NCBI GenBank assembly: GCA_022695795.1
Contig: MU404126.1
Location: forward strand, 62,001-126,000
DNA: 64,000 nucleotides
Origin: Biscogniauxia marginata
Lineage: Eukaryota > Ascomycota > Sordariomycetes > Xylariales > Xylariaceae
Direction of reading: 5' to 3'
Shown here: positions 15,701-27,059 of the stretch, piece after piece
Layout of the letters: every line of letters starts with the position of its first letter
Position numbering within the stretch: position 1 is the first letter of the stretch
Notes under the pieces: generated by a model
Seen by the model: the letters and a program-made list of their open reading frames with translations, nothing else
What the model was told of the DNA's origin: nothing
The model's database searches: none
Made by a program: the position numbers and the translations under genes

Positions 15701-17094
15701 TTGCTACATGCCGCATGTGGTAAGTTTACTTTTCAGACCTGTCAGTAGATATATCACAACCTAGCTCTCTCATTGTCTTCCTTTTTTCTCTCTCTCTATT
15801 CTCTATTGACCGTTTGGAATGCCTCGATCATTCTTGTCGTACGAGTTCGTCACCGACCTGGTTCGTTTAGTGTGACTACTTGCATGGCAGTCCTGAAGCA
15901 AGTGCTCGTCTTGTCTTGTCTACCCTAACCTACAATGCAACCGTTTTACTTACCGGTAACATATATTGCGGAATTCGTAATTGGTGGTCACACGAATCAT
16001 CCATACTCCTGTCTTCCCCGACGATAACCATCTCTTCCTTGTTCCTTTTTTTTAATTTTTTATTTCCCTTTTGGAGGACAACCGGCCCCAGTCAGAAACC
16101 CCCCTTCCCCCCTCCCCCTTGTCAGGGTCGTGTCCTCGCATTTCCTTGCAGCTGGTAAAATACCCATATGGTCTGGTGCTTGCAGCAAGCTCGGGAGACC
16201 GAGGGGCATGTTCACCGTCAGGATCTACGAAATAACTGGTAGTTCCCAGCTCCACTCCACTCCTTGGAGCTGACTATCTGACTTACCCCAGCTAGCTTTC
16301 CCGCTCCTGTTCTGCATCGTCTCTAGTTTTTTTTTGTTTTTTTTTTCCTTTTCACTTGTTCCACCCCGCCCCCGGACGACAACCCTACCTAACCCGTTAG
16401 TTCGCTCGTTAAGTCCGTCCTATTTGGTGTATGGTACATAGTTAATTTACCGCAATGGCGGCGGCATTGTCCTTGCAGAAAACAAATGACCCGTGCCCAG
16501 ACTAACAAGCACACCCTCTTCGCAGTCCATAACAACACTCCACAGGGCTTAAGTGTGCTCCATCCTACAGGTCCTGGTCTATTCGTATATTAGAAAATCG
16601 GGCGCAGATCCACGCTTGGTTTCCTGTCCAGTCAGTCATGTGGTAACACTTACCTACCCTAATGGTTTTGGTTGAGGTTTTCCTTTCGAGGTATACGGTT
16701 TCATCGTCGACATTGGGTGTCATCGCAATCGAATTACGCGGAACTACTAGGCGACACTCGTTTCTGTACCCTTTTCCCTCTCCCTGTTCGTGACACTAAG
16801 TATTCGGTTTCCCCGGGCTGTGGCACATACGTGGATGCCCTTGGTCGGCCTAGTTTAGTCTGATACGGCCAGTCGGGTCAATTATAGTAGCTTCGCTACC
16901 GGTCCGGTCCCTCAGGTGTTTTAGTCTTATCGTTGTGAGGCAAAAGCTGCCGACGCAGTAAAAAGGGCTTGGATTCGAGGTATTGCTCGCTCTTGCGGTA
17001 TCATGATATCTGACGGAACATGATTTCTGTTCTCACGGCGTCGCCCAGAGATATCAAACCACCCTCGCTCTTCGCGCGACCGAGCCCAACCACA
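12742..17094. other. Gene-poor stretch and probable leader of the C2H2 regulator
   Basis: No supportable coding gene. A 143-codon minus-strand frame (13566-13997) has no recognisable domain and I treat it as chance. A CATGA-type pentamer repeat lies at 15105-15128. From about 15300 to 17094 the sequence is rich in CT tracts and short stop-interrupted frames, with several donor-like words (gtaagttt at 15720, gtaagatt at 15497). This resembles the long, possibly spliced 5' leaders common upstream of fungal regulators. That interpretation is inference. Confidence 0.4.
15105..15128. repeat. Imperfect CATGA pentamer array
   Basis: Four CATGA/CATGG units in tandem (catgacatggcatgacatga). Short intergenic repeat with no sign of function. 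Confidence 0.7.
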
Positions 17095-18331
17095 ATGGCC
17101 CAGGTACAGGGACCTACGCCACCACAGCATGTTAAGCAGGAAGAGGACGACGGCGAACAACGGCGCCGGGAGAGTTTATCGGGAGCTCGAGACATGGAAG
17201 GCCATGAGAGCGATCAGGCAGGCGACGATGATCTCAAAAATGACAACTCATCTAATTCTGACGGTCCGGTGAAAAAGCGAAGGCGGAGTCGCAAAGGTCT
17301 TGACAAGAAATTCGAGTGCCCTACTGAAGGCTGTGGCAAAAGCTATTCGAGAGCCGAGCATCTGTGAGAGAGAGTCTTGGGTCCGGAATTAGCCTGCGCA
17401 TTTTTGCTAACAACTCTACAAGCTACCGGCATCAACTGAACCATTCGCCGAAGCAGATCTACAGATGCGACTTTCAGGACTGCAATCGCCAGTTTGTCCG
17501 ACTTGACTTGTGTAACCGGCACAAGGACCGCCATACTGCGAAAGGGTCCGCGCTGAGCCGGAAAGATTCGCTGATCAGCCAGACCTCGCCCACCGAGCAC
17601 GTAAGATCTCCGTACCCTACTCCTGGCGCGACATCACCCAGGTTGAGTAGGGGTTATCGTCATCAAGAACACGGGGCTTACCTTCAGTATCAGTCTCCCA
17701 AAGATGTTGCCGGGACTCCGTACACGGCGGCGATGAATACGCCCCCGTCCGCTTTCCCTCACGCCGGGCCTCCGAACGGAGTCGACGGGTATATGCACCA
17801 AGATGCGGGATACGGCGGCCCTCATGGTGCGCACAATCCTCATCACTCTCCCGCCGGTCATCCGCAATCGCATGTCCAGACTCATATAGGGCCTTACGGC
17901 GTCTTGTCGCCGGTATCGACTCAGCATGGTGGTTACCAGGGTCATCCTACCCCCACGCCCCAGTCTGCCCCCGCGGGGCCGTACATCACTCAAAACAACT
18001 TCACGCCGTTCACGCTCCCCCCCTCTGGCTTCTCGACCACCTCCGCTCCCGGCATGGCCCGGGATTCTGGGCAACACTATGCTCCTACCACCTCTAGTGA
18101 GTATGGTGACAATGCTCATCCCCAAACGTCTAGCGAGATGATGTTATTAGATCAGCTGGCATCGCAAGCTACTATTCCGGTTTTCGGGACCGACGGGGGG
18201 CTGAACAAGTCGCCATATATATCGATCCCGGAAGATTTCGTCGCATTCCTGTTCAACTCGGCGGATGGTTCGCCCTCGGTAGGCCATGTTATGGCACAAA
18301 ATCAGTATTCGAAGTATGTATCCAATCCGTA

Positions 18332-18389
<58 letters not shown>

Positions 18390-20357
18390 AAGAAAGATAT
18401 ACTAGTCGTGAATACTAAAAGTTGGTGCGAATTTAGTTATGGCGAATATCAAAATCAATACGGCATGCCGTATTACGGCCCCGACGGCGTGTCTCTGGGT
18501 TACTTCCCGCCATCTAACCAACCACAGCAGATTATGTCGGTGACGAATCTCCTTGACCCAAACCTACCCGAGTCGCTGTTGTCTGAAGAGAAGAGCCAGG
18601 AGATATACGATCTCATCAAGGAGAGGTTCCTCGAGAACGACCACGCACCAGTCGAACGCCAAAGGGAGAACATCCTCGAAGGCGACAGGAGCGACGAAAA
18701 CCACATGTTGAGCCGCAAGATGATGCAGCAGTACATCGGATCTTACTGGCTGCATTTCAGCGACCAGGTGCCCATTCTTCATAAACCGACGTTCTCGCCA
18801 GATAGGATACCGAACCTACTTCTGATAGCGGTGATGTCGATCGGCGCGGCTTGCCTGGATAGGACCCATGGTCCGAGTGTGACCAGGGCCGGGGCGCAAC
18901 TCTCCAATTTTCTCGCGTGGAATTTGAGGTGGGAGATCTTTCGGGATAGAAACTTCCAACCACCCGCAAAGCTGTGGATCTTCCAGACGTTGTTAATTCT
19001 AGAACTCTATGAGAAGATGTACTCGACAAGGGAGCTTCACGAGCGGGCCCATATCCACCACGCCACGACGATTACGCTCATGCGGAGAGGAAGGTCGTTG
19101 ATCGGGAGGTCCGCTCTCGACTCACCACCAAGCTCCCGGGAGGACAAGCCGCCGGGGGCACCTGGCTCTCGGCATTCGTCTACGTCTGGCATTGCGCACA
19201 CGCCAGATGAGTGGTGGAACCACTGGATCACTAACGAGACTACCCGGCGCGCTGCGTTTGCCGCATTCCTCATCGACTCGGTCCACGCGACGATGTTTGG
19301 GCACTCGACCGTGATGGTGGCTCACGAGATGCGTCTGCCGTTACCGTGTGATGAGCAGTTGTGGAAGGCTACGAGCGGAGCCGAGGTTGGTAGGATCGAA
19401 GCTAATCTCATGTCTAACGGGATAAAGCCCATCTCATTCCTCGACGGATTGAAGAGGACACTTGCTGGGCAGGAGGTGCAGACGAACCCGTTTGGCAGGC
19501 AGATCCTCATGGCCGGCCTACTGAGCGTCAGCTGGCACATGAATCAGAGAGACCTCCAGATCAGTTCTCTCGGCGGCAACGTGGTGCAGCAATCCCTCGG
19601 CGGCCGCGAGAAGTGGCGATCGACGTTGACGAAGGCGTTCGACTCGTGGAAGACGGATTTCGACAAGTCACTGCAGCATGCCGACTCTGTCGTCGATCCG
19701 TATAGCTATGACAAGCGGCACCAGGCGAACGTAGTTTTCGAGAGTCGGACTGTGCTGCACCACTTGGCACACATGGCGATGCACGTGGACATTGTCGACT
19801 GCCAGATCTTTGCGCGCGCGAAGCGACTGCTCGGCCGAGCGATCGGCTCGCAGGATCTCAAGAGCGCACAGAGGAGGATGAGGGATCACTGGGCCCCTTC
19901 GGCAAAGGCGCGCGACGCAACCTTCTACGCGGCTAAGTTCCTGTGTTCCGTCCTGCTTGTCGAAAACACAAGCATACCACAGTCGGGCGGCTTCGCCCAC
20001 CCGGGTGTTATCGTGTATTTTGCGCGAGATGACGTCCTGCTGAACCGCCCCTGGGTTCTGTACTTTGCGGCACTGGTCATGTGGTGCTACGGCTTCGCCC
20101 TGGAGGGGCCCTGTCCTGACGTCCCAGTGCCGACGACGCCGGCAGAGAAGAACAAAAAGATGCGCGAGTATCTACAGAGGCTCGGGTCGATCGAGACTCC
20201 CGAGGATCTCAAGAACATCCAGGGGGTCAACAACAACAGCGCGCTGCTCGCGGTGCTCAAGGATTCGTTCGAGTCGACGCGCTGGGAGCTGCTCCACGAG
20301 GGCGCGACACTGCTGAGCAATTGTATTCAGCTCAACAGCGGCGCCTCCTTCGACTGA
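17095..20357 (+). CDS. C2H2 zinc-finger transcription factor with fungal-trans domain
   Basis: This is a nuclear DNA-binding regulator. Two C2H2 fingers are visible: C75-X4-C80-X12-H93-X3-H97 and C105-X4-C110-X12-H123-X3-H127. A basic KKRRRSRKG stretch just before them is a likely nuclear localisation signal. A long Pro/Gly/His/Ser/Gln-rich linker follows, then an alpha-helical region beginning near MSVTNLLDPNLPESLL and running to the C-terminus, which resembles the fungal-specific transcription factor (Fungal_trans) domain. Predicted exons are 17095-17363, 17423-18313 and 18437-20357, giving 1026 aa. Intron 1 (59 nt) lies inside finger 1 and its donor creates a TGA if retained. Intron 2 (123 nt) is stop-free, frame-preserving and full of microsatellite, so retention would give 1067 aa. 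The layout resembles S. pombe Klf1-type or Adr1-like proteins, but I cannot name targets. Confidence 0.93.
18314..18436 (+). other. Predicted frame-preserving microsatellite intron
   Basis: A GTATGT donor at 18314, a branch-like tactaaa near 18414 and a tttag acceptor at 18436 bound 123 nt (41 codons) without an in-frame stop. Splicing joins residues as S-N-Y-G-E-Y. Retention would insert an HT-then-RE dipeptide run, which is untypical of the flanking protein. Confidence 0.8.
18331..18386. repeat. (AC)n(AG)n compound microsatellite
   Basis: About 9 AC units run directly into about 18 AG units. The tract lies inside the predicted second intron of the C2H2 regulator, so its length changes mostly affect intron length. 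If the intron were retained, changes that are not multiples of three would shift the frame. Confidence 0.95.
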
Positions 20358-21495
20358 GATGATATGAAGCAGAAGAAGAAAAAAACCACGACATACGACA
20401 CGCGAAACACGATGCACAATGTAATGTTATGAGACTCGGACACAAGCATATGAAAGTGGCCCCCTTCCTCTCGGGACAGGAAAAGATGCATGAAGAGAGC
20501 GCGGCATTGATTTACAAGATGAGAACGGTATTAAAAAAAAACAAAAAACACATCTCTTGAGGCGTCTTTCACTCCATCTAGTTGGAAAATCATTTTTATT
20601 ATTATTGGATTATTGTAACTACCGACGTACCCATTGCACTATATACCCACGACGACGCAACACTATGCTACTTACTATATACTACATGATTACCATCTTG
20701 CATTTTATGGACACGGGGAATCCTTTGCTGTTAGTTTACTTTTGCTTTAACGCAGTTGTATGTATCTATGCATGATTGTTTGAGAGTAGGAAGAGTGGAA
20801 GGGTGGAAGGGTGGAAGCTAGTGAGAAGATAATGAATCTATGAATATATCGACCTTGCCGCTATACACACAAACACACACACACGGTGATAACATAGTCA
20901 TCTCGGCATTTAGACGAACCAGACATATGTTTGAAGACTAATAAGGTCTCGCCATCTATCATGACAACGCCGGACTTAAATTAAAATGGTTGGTGAAGCT
21001 TGTGAGGGCATCGTATAGGCTAAGTTATCTGGGTGGGCCGCCCTTCGGGAAACTCCCGTCTTTTCCTAACGCCGCTAAAGGTGAGGCATAAACGACGACC
21101 GCGTGACGACTTCCAATATAATATACCTACAGGATGACACAATGTGTGGGTCTGGTCTGGGGTCTGGGTCTGGTCTGGGGTCTGGGTCTGGGTCCGTTTA
21201 AAGTCCGAGACGCAGGCATTTAACCCCGAAAGCCAGTGTGCCTAAGTACGTACCTATATAACGTAATCCAATTATGACGCCCCGGCGTTTGAGCTCATTG
21301 AAACTAAACCTTCGGTGATCAGTGCCAGGTAGGTATTGACCATCTTACTAGTGTAAGAAAAGCCACCGAGGGCCTTTGATGGGGAAGGTCGTGGGAGTGT
21401 GCTTCTTCTCTTCTATCTTCCCCTGTTGCCATAATACCAGAACAGCTACACCATATCACCGTCGAATCTGTTCGTGATCGTAGCGGCAAGTCAAG
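20358..21495. other. Intergenic region between regulator and F-box gene
   Basis: The region holds the 3' UTR of the C2H2 gene and the promoter of the F-box gene. It contains an A-rich patch (20533-20549), a short AC repeat (20867-20884) and a GGTCTG minisatellite (21147-21194). No coding feature is supported. Confidence 0.7.
21147..21194. repeat. GGTCTG minisatellite
   Basis: Seven or so copies of GGTCTG with G insertions, arranged as a higher-order duplication (tctggtctggggtctggg occurs twice). It lies about 300 bases upstream of the F-box gene start. Confidence 0.9.
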
Positions 21496-23288
21496 ATGAT
21501 CCTGACCCAGCTGCCGCCTGAGATCATCCATCACATCCTGGGTTATGTCGACCCCTCCGACCTGGCCTGGATTCCCCGCATATGTAAGAACCTCTACCAC
21601 GCCGTCACCGGCAACACAACGCTGTTCAAGCAGGTCTACCTCCGTCATCTCGATACGCCACGCGAAGGCCATGGCGTGAATTGGGAGCAGGCTCTGAAGG
21701 ACGTCGTCCGCCTGCAGGTCATACTTCGGTCTCACAACGTCGACCATAAGGTACGCAATCGCATCATGTTGGCTGTATTGTAATTGATCGCCGGGGCTAA
21801 TAGCGATATACATTACAGAAGAGCGAACTGCAGTTCGTCCACGATACCACCACCGCCCTCCTCAGTAGCTCGGCAACGCAGAGCGACCGAGCTCAGGTAT
21901 CTTCTACCTACAGGCTGTCTCGCAATGCCGACCTTCTTGCTTCGTTCTTCTCTCGTCCCGCCAACCAGTCCGCTTTCCTATGCCGGTCCTTCATCTACGA
22001 GCGGGCCCGAGGCGAGTTCCGGCCTGAGCAATTGTTGCAGAGCCCGCCGCGACGCGAGCACCAGATGAGCGCCCACTTACACTGTCTCTACGGCGCGCCG
22101 GTCCTATCCGCCTCTCCCGGCGCATACCGCCAGACGAGACGGGGCGATATGAGGCCCTTCGCCTGCTCCAAGGTATATGACCTCCGGCAATACACCGAGA
22201 AGACCAAGTGGGGACCGTTTATGGACGACGATACCGGTCGCGTGGACTGGGAGAAGGCCGAGGCTATCATGATCGTCCTCGGCGCCAACCTGAAATTGCT
22301 AGGCCTCGGCGAGTATCCCCTGTGCAAGGGCTTCTGCCAGATTCCCTTTGCCGGAACCTGGCCCGAGAGCTACCACCCTCTGCCCATGGAGCGCGAGTCC
22401 GTCCCCAAACCGCTGGAACTTCAAGACCCGTACGGGGTCACGGGGACCTGGCTGCGCGTGGTCTGCTTCCTCGACTACACCGATTTCTACATGTACAATT
22501 TCAACTCGGAGGATCAACCGCCCCCGCACGTCCCGCGCAAGGCGCTCGACGTCGAAGAGGCGACTCGCCTGATCCTCATGCAGATTACCGTCACCAAGAT
22601 CGAGCCGCCCGGGCCCGACGACGGGCAGGAGCTGCCGGTCGTGTCTTTCAAGGGCGTCTCTCGCTCGATGGACGAAAGCTACGACGAGAATGCCAACTCG
22701 GATCTACGAGGTATGATAGAGGTCAAAGGTGCGTTCCGCACTTAATATATGTGTATAACGTTTTGTATGATGGTAAGAAGGAAATATTCTGACACTTATC
22801 TATTTTGGGCGTTCGCAGGTCATGTGCGTCTGACGCGCGAGGGCGAGGTGCGCTGGACTACGTTTTCCGTATTCGGCGGGATGGAGCGATGGCGAAGCGA
22901 GAGCGTCCAGATCGGCGGTGTAAAAAGCGCCAAAGGTGTTATAGGACATTGGTTTGACAAGTGAGTAAACATCTCTAAACATCCGCTTCCTATCCTCCTC
23001 CCCCCACCTTCTGTGTAGATATTATGAGTGAAGGGTTTCTGTACTAAATAAAAATACCGTAGGGACTATGACCCCCGAGGTCCGGCCGGCCCGACTGCGT
23101 TTTGGAAAGTCTCGGATAGGACCACCAGTACTAACCGATCATTCTTACACGAATTCATGCCTCCCATGATGGAACTATCCGACGACGACGACGACGACGA
23201 CATATTTCACTTTGGAGAGAGCGACGAGGACGATGGCGAGGAGCATGCTAGCGACCCCCCGGACCACGTCGAACCGGACGTTGATTAA
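21496..23288 (+). CDS. F-box protein with acidic tail
   Basis: A likely substrate-recognition subunit of an SCF-type ubiquitin ligase. The N-terminus LPPEIIHHILGYVDPSDLAWIPRICKNLYH (split here as LPPEIIHHILGYV and DPSDLAWIPRICKNLYH) is a typical F-box, roughly residues 5-35. The remainder has no repeat or domain I recognise. The C-terminus carries an aspartate run encoded by a (GAC)7-type repeat near 23181-23201 and further acidic residues. Predicted exons are 21496-21750, 21819-22728, 22819-22960 and 23063-23288, giving 510 aa. The start ATG (gtcaagATGATC) is the first in frame with the F-box. Substrate unknown. Confidence 0.85.
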
Positions 23289-24109
23289 GCGTGCGATTTA
23301 AGGGGGGGGGGCAGCGTTTTCCCTTATATCGTAAAGAGGGAGAGGGATTGGAATTAACGAGGTACTTTTTTCTTTCTTGTTTGTCCTTTAGGGAGTTGGC
23401 CGAGCATGGCTCAAGGATTGGTTCGTAGGTACACAATGTTTGGTTCGTGGAGTTAGGTCGTGAGCAATAGTGTGTTATTTTCTATGATATGATTCATTAT
23501 AGTTTTTACGCACATGGAATATATGTCCACGATATGAGAGCCTAGCCAGCAATTAGGTAGTTATCTAGTTTGTTCTTGGTTATAACTTGGTTACTAAGTA
23601 GGTAGGTAGTTTAAATACAATATACAAGGTTATACCTACCTATGTGTGTTAACTTAACATCTCTATATGCATTAATTTATCTTGTATTATAGTGTGTTAT
23701 ATAGGTGGTCTGTTAGTCTGTTACTCTGTTATATAAAATTAAACACTAACTAGGTACTTCCGTTCTGAAACTAGTTCATGTTCTTGATATGTATAGTACC
23801 GGGGACTATAGGGTGATTATGCGACCTCTGCTTGTGGATACGGGGTACATGTAACCTATGGCCCAAGCTTCTCGCAACCTCGGCAAAACTACGTAGGGTA
23901 ACTCTGTAAAGTTCCGAACTTCCTTTCTTTTGATTTGATGCCGGTTGGCTGTCTTCTTTCTACCCTTGTTATTATCATACCTACCTGCACATTTCCCAAC
24001 GCGACAGGTCCTCCGACCACAGCTCAGATCGAATTGACAGCCAGCACTAAACACGATGCTCTCGTGATACCGTAATTGATGAAATTGATGGCAACAGGTC
24101 TGACTCGCC
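23289..24109. other. Intergenic region upstream of PEX12
   Basis: The region contains the F-box gene 3' UTR, an AT-rich stretch with TAGGTA words (23550-23760) and the PEX12 promoter. The sequence just before the PEX12 ATG (ggcaacag at 24091-24098) resembles an intron acceptor, so the leader may be spliced. No gene seen. Confidence 0.65.
23878..23883 (+). promoter_or_regulatory. CCTCGG word, possible fatty-acid response element
   Basis: CCTCGG is the core site bound by the FarA/FarB fatty-acid regulators of Aspergillus and occurs upstream of peroxisomal genes there. This copy lies about 230 bases upstream of the PEX12 start. A hexamer occurs often by chance, so it is only suggestive. Confidence 0.25.
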
Positions 24110-25402
24110 ATGGAGTTCATCACCGCCCTCCGGGGCACCTTCGACGACCAGAAGCCCTCGCTATTCGAGGTGCTCTCGGAACAGCAGCTCAACTCGTTGC
24201 TACCACCTACCCTACGATACCTCCTGACCGTCGCCACCCACCGTTATCCGCGCTACCTCCTGCGCGCCCTCAACTCCTTCGATGAGCTCTACGCCCTCGC
24301 CATGCTCGTTATCGAGCGCCACTACCTACGCACCCGCGGTGGCAGCTTCACCGAGCACTTTTACGGCCTGAAGCGGGAGAAGGCACTGCAGGCCGAGATT
24401 CCGCGTGCCGTCACGGGCAGCCCCGGCATCGTGCGCGATACCCTAAAGCTGAGCGGGAAGGACATCTGGAAGAACCTCGCCGTCATGGTCGCCGTGCCGT
24501 ACCTAAAGCGCAAGCTGGATGAGAGCTACGAGGTCGAGGCTCCTCGCGCCCTGCTCGGCGCCAACTACACCCGCATGCCTGCGAACCCGACGATCAAGCA
24601 GAGGATAATGCACTACTACAAGTGGTTCATCCGGAACGTCTACCCCAGCGTGCACGCGGCATACTACTTCAGTGTTATTGCCTTCAACCTCGCGTACCTA
24701 TTCGACAACACCAAGTACCACCACCCGCTCATGTGGCTCATCGGCACGCGGATACGCAGGATGAACGCAGCAGATTTCCAGGCCATCGAGACCCTCAGCA
24801 AGCCAAAGTCGGGTGGCCCGCCCGCGGCAACAAGCCTCTTGAACCCAAGAATGCTAGGGTCTAAACTGCTAGGCAGCCTATCTATACTGCTACCGACGAG
24901 CATCTTCGCGTTGAAATTCTTGGAATGGTGGTATTCGTCTGATTTCGCGAAGCAGCTGTCACGGAAGGCGACAGAAAACCTAGAGTTACCACCGCCTGTA
25001 GTGTCGGGATTATCGGCGCTGGGCGTGAGAATACGGCAGAGGAAGGGACGGGGCGACGGCGAAAAGGCCAAGGAAGAGGAGGAGGAGAAGGATAAGACGC
25101 CACGCACGGAGAGCGCACCGATTGCGACCCCGTCACTCATCCCGATCTTCACCGTCCCCGCACCCGAAGATTCAGAGCTATGCCCCATATGCGAAGACGA
25201 GATCACGACGGCTACGGCCTGTCAGACTGGAGTCGTATACTGCTACGCGTGTATACATAAATGGCTCGAGGGCAATCACCCCCGACAGGAGGAATTCATG
25301 GCCGATAGGGCTGGGAAGTGGGAGAGCGGGCAGGGCCGGTGTGCGGTAACTGGGCGACGGGTCTTGGGCGGCACGGAGGGACTGAGACGAATTATGATAT
25401 AA
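24110..25402 (+). CDS. PEX12: Peroxisome assembly protein Pex12 (RING peroxin)
   Basis: Pex12 is a membrane RING peroxin that, with Pex2 and Pex10, forms the ubiquitin ligase that recycles the import receptor Pex5. The single-exon frame encodes 430 aa. The N-terminal Pex2/Pex12 domain contains [16 protein letters not shown] and several hydrophobic segments (for example near residues 185-215 and 250-275). A charged linker ([11 protein letters not shown], about 325-335) precedes the C-terminal RING with C358-x2-C361, C371, C378-x2-C381 and then RCAVTGRR. The RING is incomplete, as is usual for Pex12, which binds a single zinc. The start is the first ATG in frame (gccATGGAG). Confidence 0.95.
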   Translation: MEFITALRGTFDDQKPSLFEVLSEQQLNSLLPPTLRYLLTVATHRYPRYLLRALNSFDELYALAMLVIERHYLRTRGGSFTEHFYGLKREKALQAEIPRAVTGSPGIVRDTLKLSGKDIWKNLAVMVAVPYLKRKLDESYEVEAPRALLGANYTRMPANPTIKQRIMHYYKWFIRNVYPSVHAAYYFSVIAFNLAYLFDNTKYHHPLMWLIGTRIRRMNAADFQAIETLSKPKSGGPPAATSLLNPRMLGSKLLGSLSILLPTSIFALKFLEWWYSSDFAKQLSRKATENLELPPPVVSGLSALGVRIRQRKGRGDGEKAKEEEEEKDKTPRTESAPIATPSLIPIFTVPAPEDSELCPICEDEITTATACQTGVVYCYACIHKWLEGNHPRQEEFMADRAGKWESGQGRCAVTGRRVLGGTEGLRRIMI

Positions 25403-26211
25403 GGCAGGGGTTTTGAGGGCAAACATGCATCTGTAAATCTTATAACGCATCTGGGCATATAGCAACGGCGTTCTCGGGAGGGCTGCATGACGAAGTAGTC
25501 GGGTATTATGACAGGTTTATAAATAGCACTAATGAATATGTAACAAGGGAGTCTTATGTCCTGTAGAAAAGGCAATTCCTAGACATCGCTAGCTTGGACA
25601 ACTAGTATTTAGGACAGAAACGGAGGTCATCGGGAGATAGGTCTCCTGGTTCCGGACGTCATCAATAGGTCGCCGGGTTGTAATAACTGTGAATATAGGC
25701 TTTTGCAACTTACTGAGGATGTATCCGGTCTGGAAACTGGTTTCTATTCTCCAACCAGCATTATTAAGGGGGTCTAGCTTTCAAACCTACCTTTTACAGG
25801 TAGTAGGTAAATAAGATTGTTAACAACAACTATTTGCCCGCAAATATCCTCCGCTGCGGTCCAGACCGAGATAGAAAGGTTAAAAAAAAAACTTAGCCGC
25901 AAAGTTCCTTGGTAAGCCCGGAGAAGAGATATATCGAATGGTAGACCTTAAGGGTGCGGCGAACTTTGGGGTTGGTTCATCCCAGGGATCTATCTATCTG
26001 GACAGGTTCCAATCGTCGTAGCCCGGGAGAGGGGGGGGGGACAAAAGTGCTCGCAAGATATTAAAAAGTCCAGAACCTGCCTTCGAAACGACGCATCGTA
26101 AATTGCACATGGCGTCTGGACTTGTTCCGCTATTCCGGTTCCCCCAGTTCTAGACCCGGCTATCAGTCGTCGTGCTTATCGAGACTTTCCATATTACCCG
26201 GGTTAGGGGTG

Positions 26212-26283
26212 GTTTTTTTTTTTTTTTTCGAAGGTGGCTGATACTCAACTACGGGGGAGCGATAAAAGGGGGGGGGGGGGGGG
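26212..26283. repeat. Poly-T and poly-G homopolymer tracts
   Basis: A run of about 17 T at 26212-26228 and a run of about 16 G at 26268-26283 lie 40 bases apart in intergenic DNA. Lengths may be unreliable in an assembly. Confidence 0.8.
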
Positions 26284-26516
26284 AAACGGACCTTTCACTT
26301 GCTATTTTTACAATGCCCGGGGATGATCCATTAAGGTGGTGGTTATTAAAGGCAAGATTTTCTCTCCTCGATCGAACTAGAACGATCGGTCGTTCGTTCG
26401 TTCTTTCGTCCGTTCTACTTTAGCCGTATTATCCAGGGCTGGTCCCTTGGTGTTCCATTGCTTTTGCAGACAAGATAGATAGGCGGGAACCGTCTGGGTT
26501 TATATGAATTGATTGT

Positions 26517-26541
26517 GGCGAGGAAAGAAAGAAAGAAAGAA
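26517..26541. repeat. (GAAA)n microsatellite
   Basis: About five GAAA units in tandem in intergenic DNA. Confidence 0.85.
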
Positions 26542-26734
26542 AGACGGTAGGGACCGTACCGAACTTGAAGACCCCTCCCCCCCCTTTTTTTCCCCTATCG
26601 AATTCATTTATTTGGAGATACCCATTGCCCGGGGGCGAGAAGTTATAGTGATTGCGGTAGGGCTAGACTTGATGTATTTTAATGGTAGGGGTTGTATCGT
26701 GTCTCGGTTGGGAGTTACTTGCTATATGTAGGTA

Positions 26735-26752
26735 TACGTACGTACGTACGTA
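26735..26752. repeat. (TACG)n self-complementary repeat
   Basis: Four to five TACG units. The word ACGT is palindromic, so the tract reads the same on both strands. Adjacent AGGTA/TACCT words flank it. Confidence 0.85.
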
Positions 26753-27059
26753 CCTATGTAGACGTAGTTGACGCCCGCGAAACTAGGTGTTTTTCTCTAA
26801 GTCTATATATATATATATAAAGCACCTACCATGTCTCCTTCACCACATTGCCTGCTTAGTTGGTAATCAGGATATCTTTGACTATCACGAATAGGTCATT
26901 ACTGGGAATGACTCAATAGGGTTCTATAACAAAACATCACTTGAACACCAACCCCCTTTTAACTTACTAGGCCTTATCCCGCTCCCCCCTCCTCCCCCGA
27001 TCCCTACACTCACTCTTACACTCTACTTGAACATCAAAAGTCAAGTTATAGACCTCACG

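Larger units (their letters stand above)
25403..27059. other. Intergenic region with homopolymers and short repeats
   Basis: No gene is supported. The stretch carries a T run (26212-26228), a G run of about 16 (26268-26283), TTCG repeats (26390-26410), a GAAA repeat (26517-26541), an ACGT repeat (26735-26752) and a TA repeat (26805-26819). The last 100 bases are C/T-rich and form the promoter-proximal leader of the DUF4360 gene. Confidence 0.7.

Noticed and set aside
18331..18410. HT/RE dipeptide repeat as genuine protein sequence of the regulator
   Set aside because: Good donor, branch-like and acceptor signals bound the tract, and splicing gives continuous Gln/Tyr/Asn-rich protein; treated as an intron, with retention left open.
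27027..27059. ATG at 27027 as start of the DUF4360 gene
   Set aside because: It would add 11 residues before the signal peptide; the ATG at 27060 places the signal at the N-terminus.
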